Assembly: GCA_037954665.1 (NCBI GenBank)
Contig: JBBMOL010000224.1
Location: 988,136 to 1,052,135, forward strand
Direction of reading: 5' to 3'
Source: Laguncularia racemosa
Lineage: Eukaryota; Streptophyta; Magnoliopsida; Myrtales; Combretaceae
DNA: 64,000 bases
A model generated the notes under the pieces. It saw only the letters and a program-made list of their open reading frames with translations, searched no databases and was not told the DNA's origin. The first letter of the stretch is position 1, and every line of letters starts with the position of its first letter. Positions 35,440-46,948 of the stretch are shown here, piece after piece. The position numbers and the translations under genes were made by a program.

Positions 35440-36400
35440 CTCTTTTTGGGGGGTCAAGAAAAAAAGATGATTACGCCACCTCTTTTGGGGGATTTGTTGG
35501 GGGGTTAGGGAAATTTTTTTTTTGGTCTTGTGGGATTCCCCCCATAAATCAACACGCTTTTTTACTTCAGATACCCCCCATTTTTTGGGAAAAGGTTCAA
35601 TTGAAATATTGGGGGTGGTTGGGGGAAAAACCCCCTCCCTTCAACTTTTTAAAAAAGGGGCCCTCTACTTTTTTTTTTCCCCAAATTTTTTATAACAAAA
35701 ACGACCTCATAAATAACCCCCTGCCCTATGCTTTTGTTACCATGGTCCATTGGTGTTTTTTTTTTGGCCATGTTCTCAAATAAAACTCAAAAGACTCTTC
35801 CGGGGTCTTACATTCAAAGTACCCCCAGCGCAGCTCGTCTTCACATTCAAAGTACCCCCAGCAGCCCCCCAAAAATTTTTCTACCGGGGTTGCATAGTCA
35901 ACCCCCTTATGAAGGTAAAAAAAAGAAAAATATTTTGGCTTTTGGGGTAGTGGGAAAAACCCCCTAAGAAGACCCCTTTAATCTGATCTTTTCTTCATGC
36001 AGAGGCTCGTGATCTAGTTGGGTGAATGATGTGATTTCATTTCTCAATTTGGGGGATTTTTCGATGGTGGGAAAAAATAGTCCGGGAAAATCTCCCCTTT
36101 TTTGGGGGCCCAAATGGTTTTAAAAACCTTTAGTGAATTTTAAAAAAACCCCTGCCTTGCTTTCCCCCGGAAGTAAAAGGGGGGAAAAATTTGCAATTTA
36201 GTGCTTCCTCAGATCTTCGTTTTGTTTAAAAAATTTTTCGCAAATACCCCAAAAAACATCTGAATGTGCCCCTTTGGGGGGGTTTCCCCATCAGACAAAC
36301 CGTTTAAACTGGCTTTTTGGGTTTAAAAAACATATGAAAAGGGAGGGGGCCCTTTATTTCAAAGTTGTTGGCCTCTATTGCTGGTTCCCCCCAAAACACG
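35440..36400 (-). pseudogene. Gag N-terminal half of element C (Athila-like)
   Basis: The minus strand at 36003-36060 translates cleanly as SPKLRNEITSFTQLDHEPL. This is the characteristic helix of Athila gag; the young element has a related LRNDITNFSKFSGESLYEAW near residue 168. Further upstream, broken frames give HIQMF and FPLLLPGESKA in the expected order. A start codon cannot be placed. The rest of gag lies across the nested array. Confidence 0.65.
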
Positions 36401-36810
36401 CCCCGTGCTTTAAAAATAAGTCAGCTTTTTTAAAAAAAACGTCCTTTTTTTCATCTGCCATTGGTCCGGGTTTTTTTGTGTTCCCAAAAGGGTAAAAAAG
36501 GGTTTTCCCTTTTAGCCTTTGGGGGTTTGCTTCTTCATTTTCCCCAAAAGTTCATTGAGACCAGTTTCCCCCACATCTCCTCAGCCCCCTTTTAAAACCC
36601 CCCTTTTAAAAGTTCGGTCAATTCAGGATCAAGGTAAAAAAGTTTTTGATAAGAGCTCCTTGCCCTTAAAAAAGCGAAAAAAAAAGATGAACTTTTTTTT
36701 CCCCAAAAAAATTTTTTAATCGAAGCACAAATTTAAAAATTAAAAAGGAAATAACAAAAAAAAAATTAAAATTAAAGTAGGGGGCGTCAATTTTCCCCCA
36801 ATATTTCAAG

Positions 36811-36831
36811 CCCCCCGGAAAAGGGGGCCCA
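36811..36831 (-). other. Primer-binding site, tRNA-Asp type, damaged (element C)
   Basis: CCCCCCGGAAAAGGGGGCCC followed by A: a homopolymer-smeared version of the clean PBS at 53959-53976, in the right place about 12 bases from LTR C. Confidence 0.5.
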
Positions 36832-36842
36832 AAAACCCCTTT

Positions 36843-37434
36843 ATGGACGATCTGACCATTCTAACAAGTTAAGCCCCATACTCAACCCTTTGTTTTCATC
36901 ATTTTGGGCCCCAAAATACCCCCCCAAAAAGCAGTATAGCATAGGGGGTACAGGTATCGATCCCCCAAAGGGGCTTATAAGTACTAGTTTTTTAAAGTTT
37001 TTCCTACTAATTAATTTTTCCCAAAATTTATGATCAAATTTTTTCCAAAATTTTTGCTTAAATCTAAAAGGAACAAAATTTTTAAAAAGAAAAAAAATAA
37101 ATATACTCAAACACCCCCTTTTAAAATTAAAAAATGATCAAAAAAATCCCAAAAACCCCAAAACCAAACCCCCCAATTTTCTCATGCAACTTTTATTCAA
37201 AATTAAAAAAATTTCCCCAAAGATTAATACCCAAAAACTCTGACCTTGTGGAAAAATTCCCCCTTTTTCCCTTAAAATTGGGGTTTTTTCAAGATAATAT
37301 TCCCCCCTCCCTTTAATCCAAATTTTAAAAACTCCTTTAATTAACATAAAAAAGATTGCAAAAAATCTTTGGACTCTCAAAATTTTTCCAACCACATGAA
37401 ATCATTCAATACAAAAAAAACCCCCTTTTAACCC
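36843..37434 (-). repeat. LTR C, 5' copy of element C, truncated
   Basis: Matches the first 600 bp of 17673-19295. It breaks off near 37434, where LTR A starts. The remainder is not found on the far side of the A element, although the assembly gap at 41640 could hide it. Confidence 0.55.
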
Positions 37435-38549
37435 TTTTGCCTAAACACACTTTAAAAAACCCCAAAAAATTTTAAAAAAATTAAGAAAAACTATCTCAAG
37501 TCAAGGCAAAATCGGGTTTTCCCAAAAAAAAGCACTTTTCAATTGAAAAACCCCCCTGAAGAAAAATGAAAATTTTTAAAAAACCCCAAAAAAAATAATT
37601 GGAATAAAACCCCCAAAGAAATGCCTTCTAACAACACTCAATTTCATGTAATCCACGAAATTAATCCTCAATTTTTTTAAAAAAACCGTACAAAACAATC
37701 CCTTTTCCAAAAAATAAAAAAACACGTTATCAAGGGGAAATTTTCCCCCAAAATGAATCAATCAATTTTTTTTTAAATTTCCCTTTAAATAAGCATAAGA
37801 ATTCGTTAATAACAACAAGTAATTTTGACCAAGAAACCCATCTCCCCAATTTAAACCCCAGATATGACACACTAGAGAAAAAAAAAAACCAACAAAATGA
37901 AATTGATTTAAATTACAAAAATTTTTTGATGGGGGGGCCCCCAAATTTTAACACTTGGTATTGAAATTGATAAGAGTTTGGAACCAAGGGGATGAACCCC
38001 AATTCTCACCAAAGGAGGTGTTTAATCTGCCCAAAAAAAATTTTTAAAAACCCCCCCAAAACCCCCCCCCTTTAAAAAAATATTTATACTTGTTTTTTTC
38101 CCAGGGTTAAAAAGGGGGGAAAATCACAAGTTGCCCTTTTAAGGTGGTAACCCTAAATGAAAGTTACAAAGAAATAAAAATTTTTTCCCCAAAAACCCAA
38201 AAAGCAACTAAAAATAGTTAAAAAAATGAAAAATACATAAAAGAAATGCTCTTCAATTTAAACCCGGGCTTCTATAGGATCCATCGGCCCAGCTCATTGC
38301 CGGGTTTTGGTCGGTCCAGGATAACCCACAAGTTTTTTTTTGAGTGGGGTTTGTCCATTGCCCTGTAAAGCTGATAAGTATTCCTGTTGGAATTTTTAAA
38401 AAACATGAATAAGTTTTAAAAAAGGTTAGTAAACAAATAAAATTTCCCGTTTTCAATTTGCTCAAAAAGGGCCCTCATCGCCCAAAATTCGAAATCCCTT
38501 TTGTTTTTGCCCTAATGAAAAAATCTTGTCGGATTTTGATTCCTATCAT
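37435..38549 (-). repeat. LTR A, 3' copy
   Basis: Matches 60196-61232 with many run-length errors. It ends TTCCTATCA near 38549 and its first few bases are missing. Confidence 0.65.
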
Positions 38550-39400
38550 CTCCTCGAGCCTCAAAAAGATTTGTCCTTTAAATCTAAATAGATCAAATGG
38601 TAAGGGCTCTTTTTCTAAAAGCAATCCATCTAAGAAGTATCTTATAGAATCCCAATAACTTTGGGAAAAACCCTAGTAGGTGGTTTTTTTTTCTCTCCTT
38701 TCCCTTTCTAGGGGTGTATTCATCGCAACACAAACAAGGACTCATTATCTACGGATGTCTCCCCTGTTCCAAAACCCCTTCCATTGGGGTTTTTTTTCCC
38801 CCTTTTTCTTATATCCTATGATGCGACCCTCAGGGTCTTCAAATTTGGTTTGGGCCCAACTGCTCATTACCCTCAAAAACCTTGAAGGGGGAATTAACTG
38901 TTTTGGAAGTCGGGCCCTCTGGGGGTCTGCTCGTTTGACTATGATTACGGCCCTTTGAAGGTTACCCCCATCGGTGTCTAAAAAATTTTATGTCAAAGGG
39001 GTTTGGGCTCGTGTCACTAGGCCCTCAAGAACCTTTGAAGGTTGACATACTTGCGTCGCACAATTTGGTCCCCCCAAAATCTAGGAATCATCAGGGGAAA
39101 ACCCCTATCATCAAAGGGAAGGCTTTCTGTAGCTTCGCACACTCTGGCTCGAGGGGGTTTAAAATTTTTCCCTGCCCGGGGTTATGGATTAAGCCCAAAA
39201 TTATCATCTCTATTTTTCCCTAAGAGCATGATAATCCCCCTTTACTCTAGGTAGCGCCTAAAGGGTTTACCACAGGTGGTGGTGGAAATGTCATCCTATC
39301 AATCCTCGTTGTTAATGTAGCAACAAAAATTTTGGTAAGGTCCCGAAGTTGTTCATCTAGAGTTTTTCCCATTTTTTATTTGACGACTTGGTCTGTCCCA
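38550..39400 (-). other. Internal region of family-A element, possibly decayed gag
   Basis: Homologous to 1926-2300 on the other strand. A 41-codon frame is listed separately. The remaining frames carry stops and I recognise no domain. Confidence 0.4.
39247..39372 (-). pseudogene. Possible gag start, 41 codons
   Basis: Starts with ATG at 39370-39372 and stops at 39247-39249. It begins MGKTLDEQLRDL and ends with a PPPPVVNP stretch. The acidic-basic start and proline run resemble the N-terminus of some plant gag proteins, but there is no diagnostic motif and the frame is short. It could be chance. Its position at the end of the leader, where gag should begin, is the main support. Confidence 0.25.
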
Positions 39401-40624
39401 TTTGGCTTTTGGGCCTCATTGCCAATGTACCCATTCACACTTTTCATATGTAAATGTTTGTGGATGCGATTTTTTAAAGTACAAATGTAATCTCAAATAA
39501 TTTGTAGCACACTCCCTTAAATTCCCCAGTCACAATAACAATTTTGGATAACAACACACACACTTGTCCCACCCACGGTGCAATAAGTCACCAATGCAAT
39601 AAATATTTCTTATCACTTAAAGTATTTTTAGAAAATTTTAAGCAAAAATAAATATTTCCAAGTAGTTAAAAATTTTGGGAATTCAACAAAGCAATGTTTA
39701 AGAAATTTTTTATCAATAACTTTCACATTTAAAATGTTTTTTTTTTGGAATTTTAAAATTTCACCACTCAATTTTTCCCTTTTTTGCTAAAGCTTTTTCA
39801 CCCACAATGGTCTTAAGTGCAACACCCTTTCACTACACAAAACTCCCCCAAAATTTTCACCACCACACACACCTTCAATCACGGTTTCACTCATTCACCA
39901 AAAAACTCCAAAGGAAAAAACACAAGCAACAACAACAAAATTTAAAAAGTATCACTTCCACGGCAACAAAAAAGGTGAATTTGATTAAAAGTAGGGCTTT
40001 AACTTCCACGGGAAAAAAGAAGACAAAAGATTAATTTCGTAAACTTTTCCCCAAAAGAATTCCGAATCCCCCCTATAGGGAGCAAATTTTAATTTTTAAA
40101 TTCAAATAACTTTTATTATTGCAAGCCTTCCTCAATTGGGAACAATGAATTCAAATTCAAATAGCAATCATTAACTCCCCCAACTTTAAAATTTTTTATG
40201 ATTTGAATTCAAAAAAAATTCCCTTTCTAATCAAAAATTAAGTAATCTGAAAAAATTTTTCTTCACCCCAAATTTAGAAATTTCACAATGGAATTCAAGG
40301 ACAACAAACAACACAACTCCCCACCCATAAGTACTTCAGGCAAAATTGGTAAGTTTTACCCAAATTTCCAAAAAAAAAATTTCTAAAAGTAAAATTCACT
40401 TTGTACTTCTGCTCTTCCATGTGAATTTGGGGTCCACAAAGTGTTTAATAACCTTCCCAAAAACAACTCCAAAAATCAGCTTTTCAAAAACCCCAAACCA
40501 AAGTAATTTTTGCAAAAAAAAAACAACAACAAAAAACAACAGAATTTCGGTTTTTTTTTGATCAAACCCCAATTGATGATCACTTCCACAAATTGGGAAA
40601 ACAAACCCAAATTTCCCTTCTTCA
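39401..40624 (-). other. Untranslated leader of family-A element
   Basis: A leader of about 1.2 kb, parallel to 42541-43840 and to the reverse of 456-1560. No coding content. Confidence 0.55.
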
Positions 40625-40628
40625 AAAA

Positions 40629-40641
40629 GAGCTCGATACCA
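40629..40641 (-). other. Primer-binding site, initiator-Met type
   Basis: The plus strand reads AGCTCGATACCAA, one transposed base from the clean site, six to seven bases from LTR A. Confidence 0.55.
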
Positions 40642-40647
40642 AAAAAA

Positions 40648-41639
40648 TGATGTGCCTAAACAACTTAAAAAAAAATCCAAAAAAAATTAAGAAAAAAATT
40701 CTCAAGTTAAGGCAAAAACGGATCCAAAAATGGCAAATTTTCAATTGAACCCCAAATGATGAAATGAAAGAAATTCAAACAACCCAAAGATATAATTAGA
40801 ATTCCACAATGGAAAAAGCCTTTAACAACACTCTAATTTATGTAAAACCACGCAAATGAATCCCCAATTTGACAAAAAAAAAACCGTAACAAAAAAATCC
40901 CTTTTTTCCCAAAAATGAAAAAACACGTTATCAAGGAAATCCCCAAAGATAATCAGATCAATTTGATAATTCCTTCAAATTTTTCATAAAATTCGTTTAA
41001 AAACAACAAGTAAATTTTGACCAAAAAAACTATCTCAATTCAACCCCTTTTATAAATTGAGAAGAAAAAAAATCACAATAAAATGAAATTGATATAATCA
41101 AATTTCAAGATGTTGCACTCGCCCCCAAATTTAACTCTTGGAATTTAAATTGATAAGAGTTTGGAACGAGGGATGAACCCCAAATTTTCACGTGAAAGGA
41201 GGGGTTTAATCTTTCCCAAAAAGATAAGCCCCCAAACCCTCTTTAAGCAAATATTTTTACTAGCTACTCCCAGGGTTAAAAAATGCTCAAAATTACCCCT
41301 TTTCCATTTTATGGTGGCTAACCCTAAATGAAAATTACAAAGAAATAAAAATGTCCCAAAACCAAAAAAAAAATAAAAATAGTTCATAAAATGAAAAAAA
41401 ACATAAAAAAAAATGCTCTTCAATTTTTGACGATCTTCTATAGGATCCATTTAGGGCCCCTTCATTGCTAGTTTTTTGGTCCCGGGCTATGGGGAAAACC
41501 CCCAAGCTTTAGTTTGAGTGAGTTTGTCCATTGCCTGGGAAAACATGATAAGTTTTCCCATTGGGGAAAAAAAAACATGAATAAATAAAAAAAGGGGTTT
41601 TTTTAAAAGAAAATTCCCGGGGCGATTTTCCAAAAAGGG
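40648..41639 (-). repeat. LTR A, 5' copy, cut by the gap
   Basis: Starts TGATGTGCC and follows LTR A to within about 100 bp of its end, where the run of N begins. Confidence 0.65.
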
Positions 41640-42139
41640 NNNNNNNNNNNNNNNNNNNNNNNNNNNNNNNNNNNNNNNNNNNNNNNNNNNNNNNNNNNNN
41701 NNNNNNNNNNNNNNNNNNNNNNNNNNNNNNNNNNNNNNNNNNNNNNNNNNNNNNNNNNNNNNNNNNNNNNNNNNNNNNNNNNNNNNNNNNNNNNNNNNNN
41801 NNNNNNNNNNNNNNNNNNNNNNNNNNNNNNNNNNNNNNNNNNNNNNNNNNNNNNNNNNNNNNNNNNNNNNNNNNNNNNNNNNNNNNNNNNNNNNNNNNNN
41901 NNNNNNNNNNNNNNNNNNNNNNNNNNNNNNNNNNNNNNNNNNNNNNNNNNNNNNNNNNNNNNNNNNNNNNNNNNNNNNNNNNNNNNNNNNNNNNNNNNNN
42001 NNNNNNNNNNNNNNNNNNNNNNNNNNNNNNNNNNNNNNNNNNNNNNNNNNNNNNNNNNNNNNNNNNNNNNNNNNNNNNNNNNNNNNNNNNNNNNNNNNNN
42101 NNNNNNNNNNNNNNNNNNNNNNNNNNNNNNNNNNNNNNN
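41640..42139. other. Assembly gap, 500 N
   Basis: Exactly 500 N. The round number suggests a scaffold gap of unknown true size, between two family-A copies. Confidence 0.98.
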
Positions 42140-43840
42140 AATCATTAATACCATCCTTTTTTTTAAAACCATGGTCTACCAAGTAATATAGGGGATGCAC
42201 AAAGAGGAAAGTTTATAAACATTAAAGCTCATCATAGTACTTGTCCCCTATACTAAAGGGGTTTCCCTAGCCCTTTGGGTTACCAAAGCCCTTCCTGATC
42301 ATTAAAACCAATGAAATTTGTATAGGGTTTAGGATGTGGGATGTTTCAATTTTCAACTTCGTTCCCTAATGATGCAGTTTACAACAAAAGTACAATTTCC
42401 CACCACCCAAAAAAAATTGGGCGCACAAGTTTCCTTGTACCCTACAAAAAGTAGGGGAACAAGTTTTTTTTGTCCTCATAAATGGTTTGAAAGGAAGTCA
42501 AGTCCCGATGCAATTGTTAGTAAACAAATAAAAACTCATTGAAATTTTTCCCTTATTTAATTTCAACAACCTAAATTTCCCCCACCTTCACCAAAACCAC
42601 GCAACACACCCTTACACACCCACAGTGCTAAAAATAAAACCCAATATAAGAAATGTTTTTTGGTACTTCAAATAAAGTTAAGTGAGATAATTGAAGCACA
42701 AATAAATATTTCCCCAAGTAATTAAGAAATTAAATTCAACAAAAAGGTGTTAAAGAAATTTAAGTTCAATTACTTTCACCTTTAATTTTTTGTTTTTGAA
42801 TTCAAATTTACTACTAAATTTTTCCCTTTCTTGCTACGTTTCACACCTACAATTGATCTTGATGTGCAGCACCTTAATCCACAAAATTTTCCAAAAACAG
42901 GGAAAAACAAATTCAAAAAAACCCATCCTTAATGCATTTTTCCACAAATGGTAATAATAAAATTTAAAATTTCCCAAAAGGGAAACACAATCAATACCAC
43001 TTAATAACTTCCTAAATTTAAATTTGGAGTGTTTAAATTTTCAAATAATTTCCTATTACCCCAACACAATGAAATTATGAAAATTGGAAAACTTCCATTT
43101 CCCAATTTGAAAAAACATAACACCATAAAAACACCTTCACAAAGCGGTGCACTTCACTTCTACAAAATTTTAAAATAAAAGCAACTTACAACAACATCCC
43201 TTTGTCACATGTAACACAAAACTTTTTCAATTCAAACTTTTTCTCAAGAAATTTCAAGGATAATCTCGTTGCAAAAATTCTTCACTTAAAATTTAAAAAT
43301 CCAATCTGCAATTACATAAAAAGGAAACCCAAATTTAAAAATTTAAAAATCAAACCACTTAAATTAATTGAAACCCCTCCACTTTTGGGTTTAAGATGAA
43401 ATTTTTTTAAAATTTAAAAAAACACATTTAAACTCCTTAAACTCTTAATGCTTGTTTTGAAATCAAATAACTTCCCCTTCCCTTACAACAAATTCAAATC
43501 TGGAAATGGCAAATGTTCTCCCCAATTTGAATTCAAACAATGTAAAAAACCCACAATTCTCTTCCTACAAAAATTGCACTTCCGAAATTCCCAACTAAAC
43601 AAATGCACTATCATTCCTCTTCTTCACGGTGAAGTCCAAAAACATAGAAGCTTAAAAAAGTACTTCAAAATCACTCCAACATGCAAAAATTTCCCAACTC
43701 CTAAAAAGACAATTCCCTCCACTTCAAACAACTCAACAACAATTTCAATTACCCTAAAATTTTGGAATTGTTGATGTAAGAACATGAACCCAAAATTTTC
43801 CCAAAAAATTCAAAATCACATAATCCCTTTAAAAACCACA
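42140..43840 (-). other. Leader of a third family-A element
   Basis: 42140-42340 matches the reverse of 1550-1760, and 42541-43840 matches the leader at 39401-40624 in landmarks. It is non-coding. A 108-codon plus-strand frame at 43448-43774 has no recognisable domain and is on the wrong strand. Confidence 0.5.
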
Positions 43841-43844
43841 AGCT

Positions 43845-43856
43845 TGGTACCAAAAA
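43845..43856 (-). other. Primer-binding site, initiator-Met type, damaged
   Basis: The plus strand reads GCTTGGTACCAA, beside LTR A. Confidence 0.45.
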
Positions 43857-43859
43857 GAG

Positions 43860-44948
43860 GGATGTGCCTAAATCCATTTAGAAGAAACAATCAAAGGACT
43901 TAAAAAAAACCCATAAAAAGGTAAAGGGCCCAAAATGGGATCCACAAAAGGCAATTTTCACGTGAACCCTAATAAAAGATAGGGGGGGAAAAACCCCCAA
44001 AATCCAATGATAAAAAATTTAAAACCACAATGATAATATCTTTAAACAACACAAAAATTTTCATATAATCCACGAAAAAAAATCCCCCAAAATTTTCAAA
44101 AGAAAACCCAATTTTAAGAATTCCTTTTCCCAAAAGAGAAAAAACACGTTTTCAAGTGGGTTTTTCAATGTTTATCTGAATCCCAAAATTTCTAAGTACT
44201 TCAAATAAACACAAAATTTTTGTGAAAAATAATTTTATTTTAACCAAGAACTATTCAATTCAAACCCTGTTTTGACCAGTAGAAGGGAAAAAAAGAAATC
44301 ACAACAAAAAAAAAAAATTTATATAAAAAAAAATTTCAAGATGTTGCCCCCGCCACAATTTCAAAAACTTGGGATTGAAATTGATAAGAAATTTAGATAA
44401 AATTAGGAACCCCCAATTTTTAAATGAAAAGGTTTGTGTTTTTAAAATTGGGGAAAAAAAAAGCCTCCTCAAAAAACCCCCCCTTAAGCAAGTTTTATAC
44501 TTTTTTTCTCCTACGGTTTTTAAAAAAAGCCAAAATTAAAAGTTTGCCACTTTTTTAAAGGGGGCTAAACCCCAAATGAAAATTACAAGGAAAAAAAAGT
44601 TTCCCCAAAAACCCAAAAAACCAAACCAAAAAAAATTCATAAAAGAGTAAAAAAATTAAAAAAGGGGTTCAAAAAGCCAATCTTCTATGGAAAACCCTCG
44701 GCCCCGCTCATCGCCGGTTAAAAGGGGGGGGCCCGGGGTAACCCACAAGCTGATTGAGGGAGTTGTCCCTTGCCTTATGAAATATGATAAGGTGCCTGTT
44801 GGAAAACACAATAAAGAAAAATAGAAAAGGGGTTAATTTTTTAAAAAAAAATTCCGGGTCGATCGCTAAAAAAGGGCCCTCAAAGCTAAAATTTTGAATT
44901 CCTTTTTGTTTTGCCCTAATGAAGGTTTGTCGGTTTTTTTCCTTATTT
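43860..44948 (-). repeat. LTR A, minus strand
   Basis: Follows LTR A from GATGTGCC to a smeared end near 44948. It is the 5' LTR for the leader at its left. The next 290 bp (44949-45239) is error-rich; part may be the RT tail of the outer element. Confidence 0.6.
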
Positions 44949-45239
44949 ATTTAGGGTTTTTGGCTTTAAAAAATTTTGGGGGAAATTTTTTCCAAAAAAC
45001 CCTTTTATAGTAAAACCCGCTACCCAAAAAAAACCCCCTTTCCGAAAATGTAGTAGGTTATTTCCAATTGACAAGTTCTATCTTAGTTGGATTACTATGA
45101 CCCTTTCCCGATAAAATTTTTTTCCAAAGATGCCAAAATTTATTATCCATAATCACACTTTAAAATTTGGTGAAAATTTTATGTTCCCCCTTTTTAATTT
45201 CCCAAGGAAAAACCCAATGTTTTTATTTATGAGGTCTAC

Positions 45240-45900
45240 AATAAAAAACAGGATATCGTCGAAAAAAACCACTACAAATTTTTTAAAAAATGATTTAAAA
45301 ATTTGTTATGGGGTTATGAATGCACCCCGGAAACATTTGTTAAAACCCGAAAACCTTACTAGAAATTCTTTTTGACAAAAAATCGGTTTGGAAAACAACT
45401 TAATATTTTTCTAAATTGAACTTCAGTTGGGTGGGGTGGATCCCTTTAAAACTATCTAAGAGAAATCTTGCTCCTCACAAAAAAAATTTATTGTTAAAAA
45501 AAATTTTTGGAAAATTTTTTTTTTTTCTTTATGGTTTTTTTGTTTTAAATTAAAAAAACAAGCATTTTAAAAAGTCCATCGTTTTTTTGGGGAAAAAAAT
45601 TGGAATCCCCAAAAGGGGGAAAATTAGGTAAAAGAACCTTCTTGATCAATTTTTATAAAATGTTTCTTCAAAATTTTTTTTTTCTCAATTTGGGCCATTT
45701 AAAAGGGTCTTTTGAGATTTTTTTCCGTACTAGGCTTCACTTCAATAAAAAAATCCATTTCTCTCAACGGTGGTAGTCTTGTAATTCTTTAGGAAACACC
45801 TTAGGAAATTCATTGATAACTGTTATTGCCTCCAATCATAGTGATCCTTTCTCTATCTCCATTAAACTTACTACGCATGTGCTCTAGTTTTGAAGGTATT
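45240..45900 (-). pseudogene. Outer element: reverse transcriptase part (Ty3/gypsy)
   Basis: The minus strand translates in pieces into the linker between protease and RT, then RT. Landmarks are NFLRCFLKNY, corresponding to the EFPDVFP-type linker, an EFLV segment, and VVVFFDDILFF at about 45250-45275, where the two catalytic aspartates are retained. Frames shift several times. The sequence is smeared below 45.7 kb, so real decay cannot be separated from assembly error. It continues the protease at 45911-46233. Confidence 0.6.
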
Positions 45901-45910
45901 CTCCTTTTTC

Positions 45911-46233
45911 TTATAATACGTTAGTGGAAGTTCCTAGATTTTTCCTTAATTTCCCTCGATATACGATAGTCTCCGCTCTTGGCCTACTGAATCGCACTTC
46001 CTTATTTTTGCAATTTACATTAGCAAAGTGCTTTGATAACCAATCCATTCTTAGAATCACTACATAACCTCTCAATGATAAAATTATCAAACTCGTAGGC
46101 ATATTTCTTCCTTGTATTTCAATTAGACATTCTCTCACAATTTCCTTGGTGATGGCCTTTTTCTCTTATAGGAGTGCTAATTCTCAAGATCTTCGAAGAA
46201 GGTTAAACTTCCAATTTCTATTGTTGAGCTACA
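45911..46233 (-). pseudogene. Outer element: protease C-terminal part
   Basis: An open minus-strand stretch (45911-46138) carries EIQGRNMPTSLIILSLRGY, then VILRMDWLSKHFANVNC. This is the second half of a gypsy retropepsin, where the usual motif is VILGMDWLS; here the glycine is arginine. Upstream, to 46233, the frame is broken. The catalytic half of this protease lies on the other side of element H, at 61947-62010. Confidence 0.75.
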
Positions 46234-46238
46234 GTCAA
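46234..46238. repeat. Target-site duplication of element H, left (GTCAA)
   Basis: Directly left of the 3' LTR. The right copy at 61947-61951 is ATCAA, one base different. Confidence 0.55.
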
Positions 46239-46948
46239 TGATGCGCAAACCTTAGGTATGTTAAACTTAGAACTCGACGCTTGTGAATGAAATCAAATCC
46301 CAACAAACGACTCAAACAAGTAGAACAAAACTAAACCCCAATCACACCTGTTGACTGAAACCTAAGTTATTAAAAGAATTTTCCCCAAGCAATTCAATTG
46401 AAGAAAAATCCATAGAGTTCTTTCTCAAAGAATAAGAGAGGGTTTTTTTTTTTTTTTCTTTTCAAAGAAAAGATGTGTTTTCAATATTCAATGATGTATA
46501 TCTCTTGCCTCCCCCTCTCCTCGGTGATATAAGAATATCACATAACAAAAATATAATAACCTAAGTTTCCTAACATAGCATCCGGTCTTATCTTCCTATT
46601 GACCACAACTTATAACTATTTATTCTAAAGTATAAACCAAACAAATGCAATAAAACATAACAAATAACCACAATCGAAAATACTTATTCCCTTTTTTAGT
46701 TTAATAAAAATGCATCTATTCTAAGACTTTGAAAATCCTTGCATCCTACCATAGAAACGTGAATCAAATTGATAGGTGTTGGCTCTCCTTTAGTGTAATT
46801 TGATTGCTTAGTTTGTAAGTCTATGACTAATCCTTGTAAAGTATCGTTTATCTTCTTAACTCTAGCTCGGGTCATTGGGCCTCCAATACCTTGCAATAGA
46901 TCTTGGGATTTTAGTTTCGTCCTCTTAGATGTTCGTTGATCATCATCA
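46239..46948 (-). repeat. LTR D, 3' copy of element H
   Basis: 710 bp reading TGATGATGATC...GCGCATCA on the minus strand. It includes the last 80 or so codons of pol. The match with 61244-61946 stops exactly at the TGA, which fixes the boundary. Confidence 0.75.

Larger units (their letters stand above)
17673..37434 (-). mobile_element. Element C: Athila-like gag-pol retrotransposon split by a nested array
   Basis: Minus-strand element: 3' LTR C (17673 to about 19295), 3' untranslated region, integrase, RNase H, RT, protease and gag C-terminus (about 22.4-26.1 kb). A nested plus-strand array (26198-35430) follows, then gag N-terminus (35440-36400), a damaged tRNA-Asp PBS (36811-36831) and a 5' LTR (36843-37434) cut by LTR A. 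The gene order is intact on both sides of the array, which is why I treat it as one element. Net internal length is roughly 8 kb, within the range usual for Athila. The sequence quality is the poorest in the window, so every frame is broken and function cannot be judged. Confidence 0.65.
37435..41639 (-). mobile_element. Family A short element, second copy, ending in the assembly gap
   Basis: Minus-strand element with a 3' LTR (37435-38549), an internal region of about 2.1 kb, an initiator-Met PBS (40629-40641) and a 5' LTR (40648 to the gap). The internal region equals the one at 435-2340 in reverse. It has no pol, so a pol-less structure is seen twice. Confidence 0.65.

Noticed and set aside
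35808..35865. A short direct repeat (ACATTCAAAGTACCCCCAGC twice) as a possible CRISPR-like or satellite array.
   Set aside because: Only two copies with a short spacer, in a smeared part of a plant retroelement gag.
41487..42200. Frames of 189 and 237 codons on the minus strand.
   Set aside because: They run through the 500-N gap, so most of their length is undefined.
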